Program-made: the position numbers and the translations under genes
Assembly: GCA_030620095.1 (NCBI GenBank)
Contig: JAUTXW010003396.1
Span: 518,199 to 582,198, forward strand
Direction of reading: 5' to 3'
DNA from: Kuschelorhynchus macadamiae
Taxonomy: Eukaryota; Arthropoda; Insecta; Coleoptera; Curculionidae
Length of the DNA: 64,000 nt
Shown here: positions 50,401 through 56,400 of the stretch, one piece after another
Layout: each line of letters starts with the position of its first letter
How positions within the stretch are numbered: position 1 is the stretch's first letter
Notes under the pieces: generated by a model
The model's input: the letters and a program-made list of their open reading frames with translations, nothing else
The model's database searches: none
Told to the model about the DNA's origin: nothing

Positions 50401-53400
50401 TTAATCGAGTCACAATAAAAATGTGACGCAATACACTGACCATCCTAAAAAAAACGATTTTTGTTATTTTATTATATTAAAATGCAAAAAAATACCTTGC
50501 CAGTAGACTTCAGTAGACTGATTTTGACTTTTTATTGTCAAAATAAGCTATACTTGATAGTAAAGTTCGTTTCACGAAGGTTTGTACTCGCATTATCAAT
50601 TGCCTTACCTTTTTTAACAAACAAAAAAGTTCAAAAATAGACTGAAACAAATTAGTGACGTCATAAACATTGGTGGTTTCTAAAAACTAAAATGGCGGCC
50701 GTTTAACAGCTGATTCTTTAGAGCTTGAAAAATAATAACTTATGTGCTATGAAATTAAGTAATTACGTACTAAATACTATTACAATCCGTGTGTGAAAGA
50801 AGATTGTGATTGTGAAGATTATCTAAATATGTGTCCTAACATAAAAACATGCAAAATTTCGATCTGAGTTCTGGAAGTCCCCACAAGTTTCAAAAAATAA
50901 AAAAAAAACTCCTCTGGACCGAAATACCTTTACAACCGGTATACTAAATATATTAGAACAAATTAACTCAAGTAGACAGAAATGTGCATTCCCTTGTTTG
51001 TACATCTCGTTATACTCTGATACTGGATATCAGTTTTGATACGACTTTCCTATGCATTTATTTCTCTTTTAATTACGTGGCTATGGAATTCCTTTTTTGG
51101 GCTACTGGTTGGTCTAAATAATACTCACTGGCTCACTGCCAATACTATTTAAAAAAAAAATAAAATATTACAATTCCTGCGTTATTTATTTTAGAAACTG
51201 CCTGTTTGATGAGAAAACATATAAACACTTTAACGGAAAGGCCACAATATGTATATTCTACCAGAGTAATACCTAGTATGACCAAAGATAAGACTGAACA
51301 TCTCTCAAAATCAGGGGTGTACTCATTGGGCTGTGGAGATTGTTCTGCTGTATATATCGGACAATCAGGGAGAAGGATTTCCACTAGGGTCCGGGAACAT
51401 TTTAGCCTTTTCGATAAATATAAAAACACTGATATCACTGAGACAAAGTCGGCTTTTGCTAACCACTTGCTAACAACTGGACACCTTTTCTCTATACCAA
51501 ACAATGTAAAGATACTACAGGAGTGTCCAAAGAGTAAAAAACTGGATTTGTTAGAGAAGGGAAATTACAAGGGCTAAAAGAAGCCCAGTTTTACATTGTG
51601 TTAATGATGTCTTCAATTTCGAACCTCAACTAATTTTTAATAATCTTGGTACTAATATTAATCGGCAGGAAGATAATGTATAAACTTTTCATTGGACCTG
51701 CTGGTAGAGTGGTGGTCAGTATCTCGGTGTGTCACGCCGGAGGCTTGGGTTCAATTCCTGGGTATATCAATAACCTTTTTTATATTTTTTATTTATATAT
51801 TTTTTTTTCTTTTATTTGATTCAACTTTTATCTGCGCGTGTCAATACCTAAGAAACTACATAACCTCATCTCAGTGTGTATTTTAACATGTGACGTTATA
51901 GTTGTTTGATTTGTTCTTGTGATTTTAGTTAATGTCGAAGGTCTGTTTGAATTTTGTATATTTATAGTGATAGTTTTTGATTGTTATATTAATTGTAGGT
52001 CTGATGATGCCTAAAATGGCGAAACACGTGTAACCGCATTATACTCTTTTTGACTGACGCCGAGACTTTGTGTTTTATTTCTAGTTTAGTCACTGTACAT
52101 GTATGCAATATTGCATTTTTGGAGTCAAGAATGGTCCCAATTATGACTTCTTGACTTATTTTAACATTGTCCATTTTCATTTCACAGAGTTCATTAGAAC
52201 GACACGCTCCAGCAACTCCCATTACCATTACGACCTTCATCAATAAGTATATATCATAGGGGACTCCAAGCATGAACTTATTCACATCTTCCCTGTTAAA
52301 CACATTAAATTTTTTGAGTCTATAACCATCATTTTTTCTTTTCAAAAATGCTACTAAAGTTTTCGCTACTTAGAAATATCTATATTTTCCTCTATAAAAA
52401 GGGTGGACTTCAACATCGAATACTCACACCATAAGCTTGATGGGGACTTCAATATAGCACTTTTTTCGTGGAAATACGCTAAAAACAAGGTTTCTGAGAC
52501 TGCAGTAGCCGTCTTGCTTTGGTACCAATTCTTAAAGGATTTATATGCTGCTTCTTACCTTTTTTTCGACTTTTCCGGTAGTAGACATAAACAAGCAATA
52601 TTCGCTTATTATTCTATGTCTGAAACCTCCATTTTGTCCACACAGAATCAAACCATTCGATTTCTTCAAACTTTTCGCTATGAATTGTCAACATGACGTT
52701 GTTGATAAAATAAAAACTGCTTATGTTGCTCTGGCAACGGATCACGGCTGCCTTCATAATTTAATGAGAATGCTATCAAATGTAACCATAATGAAAATCC
52801 AAAAATATATCCAGCATTTTCTTGTAAACATACAATACAGGGAGGAGGAAAAATGTTATATACTATATGGGATGTAAGTACATTAACCAGTCTCGAACTT
52901 TTTTGCCAGCCCTCGCTATAGCTCGGGCGCAAACTCGTCCTCGACTGTTAACTGTTACTTACATTCCATATAGTATAAATAACTATTAATTGTACTGGAA
53001 GATGTTTGCACTCTTTCTCTCTCTCTTCTGAACTCTCTTTGAAAGACCTTTCCACTGCGTTGATGATTTTTATAACGAATAAGTTTCATTAAAATGTTTT
53101 TTATTTGTTTGTTTACATAAATCTTTTTGGGTGTCATGTTCCGGCTGCTAGCAAAGAATTTGAAAATCATTTTATAGGAGAATGAACTGTCTGATAGTCC
53201 GTTAAAATTGCTATGTATTAGATTAAAGTTATACACTTTCTTTTTTTTTTAATACACTCTAATTACTATATCAGTTCAATACACTTTTTGTTTAACTTCA
53301 CTTATTTTGCTTGTAAATCTGATATCAAAATACAGTTTTTTTCATTGTTTTGTTTCTTTCTTCTTTTAAGGTAATCCTTTTTGATCAGTGCTCATTTTTG

Positions 53401-56400
53401 CCGCCTTCAAACCATTTGAGAAGATATTTGTTAATTTCTGAATCCATTTCGTGTTAAAAAGCCCGACTTGTCAAAATACCATAACATAGTAACTGGAAAG
53501 TCGGCTTCAGAACGTTCAAGGTAACCTCGATAATAAGTGATATTCTTTAAAAAATAAAAATTGTGCATTTTTTAAGTTAAATTTTTTGGTATTTCGGTAC
53601 ATTTTAGAATCCAATAGTAAATCGGAAAGTTGTAAAAAACAGACTGAGGTTTTTAAATCTGTTTCGATTTTCTGAAAAAAGTAAGTGGATTTTATGAAAT
53701 TCCGCTTTAAAATAGTAATATGGTATTAAATTTTCAAAAAATCGTAACCTTTTTAGTTTTTATCCATAAGGATCCATGTACAAAAATACCCGAAAACTTC
53801 TTCAAAGTGTACAGGGTGTCCGGATTTGTTGCAAAAGCAGGGTTTCTCACTTATTTTTAAAGATAGAACCTTGCGGTTTTCACGAACCTGAGCTAATTTT
53901 TTGTGAAACTCATGAAGCCGTAAACAAAATTTTCATAGCCTTCTTCGTTTATGAGATACAGGGCGAAATAGAAAATTTTGCATTTTGGGACCCCCCTCGT
54001 ATCACGGTTATCCTTTAATTTAACGCAAAGGGAAAAATTGCTGCTTATGCAGTTTTTTACGCTGGATCCAGTGGCCTAGTCATATTTTTCATTTGAGTTG
54101 TTATTTTTTAGATATAACCCAAAGTTGTGTTTTTTTAAATAGGACACCCTGTATATTTGTCCAGAAATTGATTTGTCCTTTTAAAAGCTTCTCAAAAATA
54201 TATAATAGTATGGGTCTATTTTAATAAACAACAACAAAAATCCTAATTTTTATAATTATCATCCCAAATTTTGCAGTAGGTCCTGCAAAACGATGCCGTT
54301 TTCTTTTGTTTTCTAGGAAGCAAATGACATTTCCCAATTTTGTATGCGTATATAAAATATAGCGCAAGTTTTTTGTATTAATTTATTGTGTAAAAATACA
54401 TTTGTATTATTATGGAAGAAAACCAAACTTTCGAACATTATGAAAAGTACGATATGTTAGCTTGTTTTATATTAAGTAATGAAAATGTTGAAGCGGCTTC
54501 TGAGATGTTTTTAGGTATGCTGAAATACTATTGCTTAATTTGTATTTAGATATCCAGAAAGGAGGCAACCTAATATATCCACTTTTTATCGGATAAAAAA
54601 TAATTTACTTAATCACGGATTATTTATCAAACCTCGTACGAAAACATACAATAAAGAAAATCGGGAGGCTGAGGAAATTACGGTTTTGGCTAATGCAGAA
54701 GCTTACCTTACAAACTCTTGTAGGGCCAGTGAAAAGAGCATAGGGATTCCAAAAACTAGAGTTCAAGAACTTCTAAAAAAGCACAAATACCACCCATACA
54801 AATTTAGGCTCGTGCAGCACTTACAGCCAGGGGATGCAGAGCATCGGGTAGTCTTCTGCAATTGGTTTCGAGAAAGATGCGATATGGTTAGAGATTTTGA
54901 AAGGAAGGTTATATAGTCAGACGAAGCACATTTCAGTAATTCTGGTATACTCAATAGGCACAATAGTAGATTCTGGTCCCAGGAAAATCAACACCAAATA
55001 TTTCCCAGAAGACAGCAGGGCAGGCTTGGTCTAAATGTGACCTGCTTCATATTAGAAACACATTTAAAATTTTATATATTTGAGAGAAATCTAACAGCCA
55101 ATCGCTATATAGAAATTTTAGAGGCAGCTATACCTGAATTACTTGACGATGTTCCTCTAGCGCAAATTAACGAAATTTATTTTCAACAGGACGGTGCTCC
55201 TGCACACAATTCTGGAATGACGAGATTATTTCTGGACAATAATTTTACCAATCAATGGATCGGGACAAATGGACCTATAAGATGGCCTCCTAGGTCCCCA
55301 GATTTGTCGATTTTAGATTTCTTTCTATGGGGATATCTGGAAAATAGAATTTACAAAGACCACTATGATAATGTCCAAGATTTAGGAAATGCAATAAGAG
55401 AAAATTTTCGCTATTTACAAAATCATCCCGTTATTTTGCTTAATTCCCTAAAACGAATACGAAAATTGTGCGAAGCATGCATAGAACAAAATGGAAATCT
55501 GGAATGGAAACAGTTCTTTTGATTTCCTTGGTTACTGTAGTTCTTATACGACAGTTGATTTTTGCTGAAAGGCTTGTTACATAAATCTAGGTAGGTGGTA
55601 CTTTTTTGGTGCGAAATTATCAATACATATTTCGATAAATAGATTTAATTACATATTTATTTTGATTTATTGTTAGGATGTAGATATTGTTAACGACTTT
55701 GTTAACGACAGCATTGTTTTGCATTGGCCTACTGCAAAATTTGGGATGATAATTATAAAAATTAGGATTTTTGCTGTTGTTTATTAAAATAGACCCATAC
55801 TATTATATATTTTTGAGAAGCTTTTAAAAGGAAAAATCAATTTCTGGACAAATATACAGGGTGTCCCATTTAAAAAAACACAACTTTGGGTCATATCTAA
55901 AAAATAACAACTCAAATGAAAAATATGACTACGCCACTGGATCCAGCGTAAAAAACTGCATAAGCAGCAATTTTTCCCGTTCTTTGCGTTAAGTTAAAGG
56001 ATAACCGAGATAAGAGGGGGGACCCAAAATGCAAAATTTTCTATTTCGCCCTGTATCTCATAAACGAAGAAGGCTATGAAAATTTTGTTTACGGCTTCAT
56101 GAGTTTCACAAAAAATTAGCTCAGGTTCGTGAAAACCGCAAGGTTCTATCTTTAAAAATAAGCGAGATACCCTGCTTTTGCAACCAAATCCGGACACCCT
56201 GTACGGCTAAATTATAAAATTTAATGCTGTGTGAGTGTTGTGTGTAGTGAAGCATTTATCTCGACATTAATTTTGTCTTATGCTATTTTTCAAAGAAGCT
56301 AATATTTAGTAAACGACAGGAAAGAATCAAAAGAAAAATTTAACAAAAAATTTAATCGCGGAAATGGTAATTTGCTTAGACTTTTTTGAAAAGAATGTCC

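Larger units (their letters stand above)
51190..52085 (+). mobile_element. Penelope-like element 2, 5'-truncated
   Basis: Composed of a GIY-YIG coding end (to 51577), about 100 bp of frame-shifted tail (FNFEPQLIFNNLGTN), a tRNA-Asp-like segment, a T-rich stretch and a hammerhead-like motif. The 3' end appears to lie near 52085, where Crypton-like sequence begins. The RT is missing altogether. Confidence 0.75.

Noticed and set aside
51692..51886. 64-codon frame across the tRNA-Asp-like sequence
   Set aside because: The tRNA-like A and B boxes explain the conserved part; the rest is low-complexity T-rich sequence.
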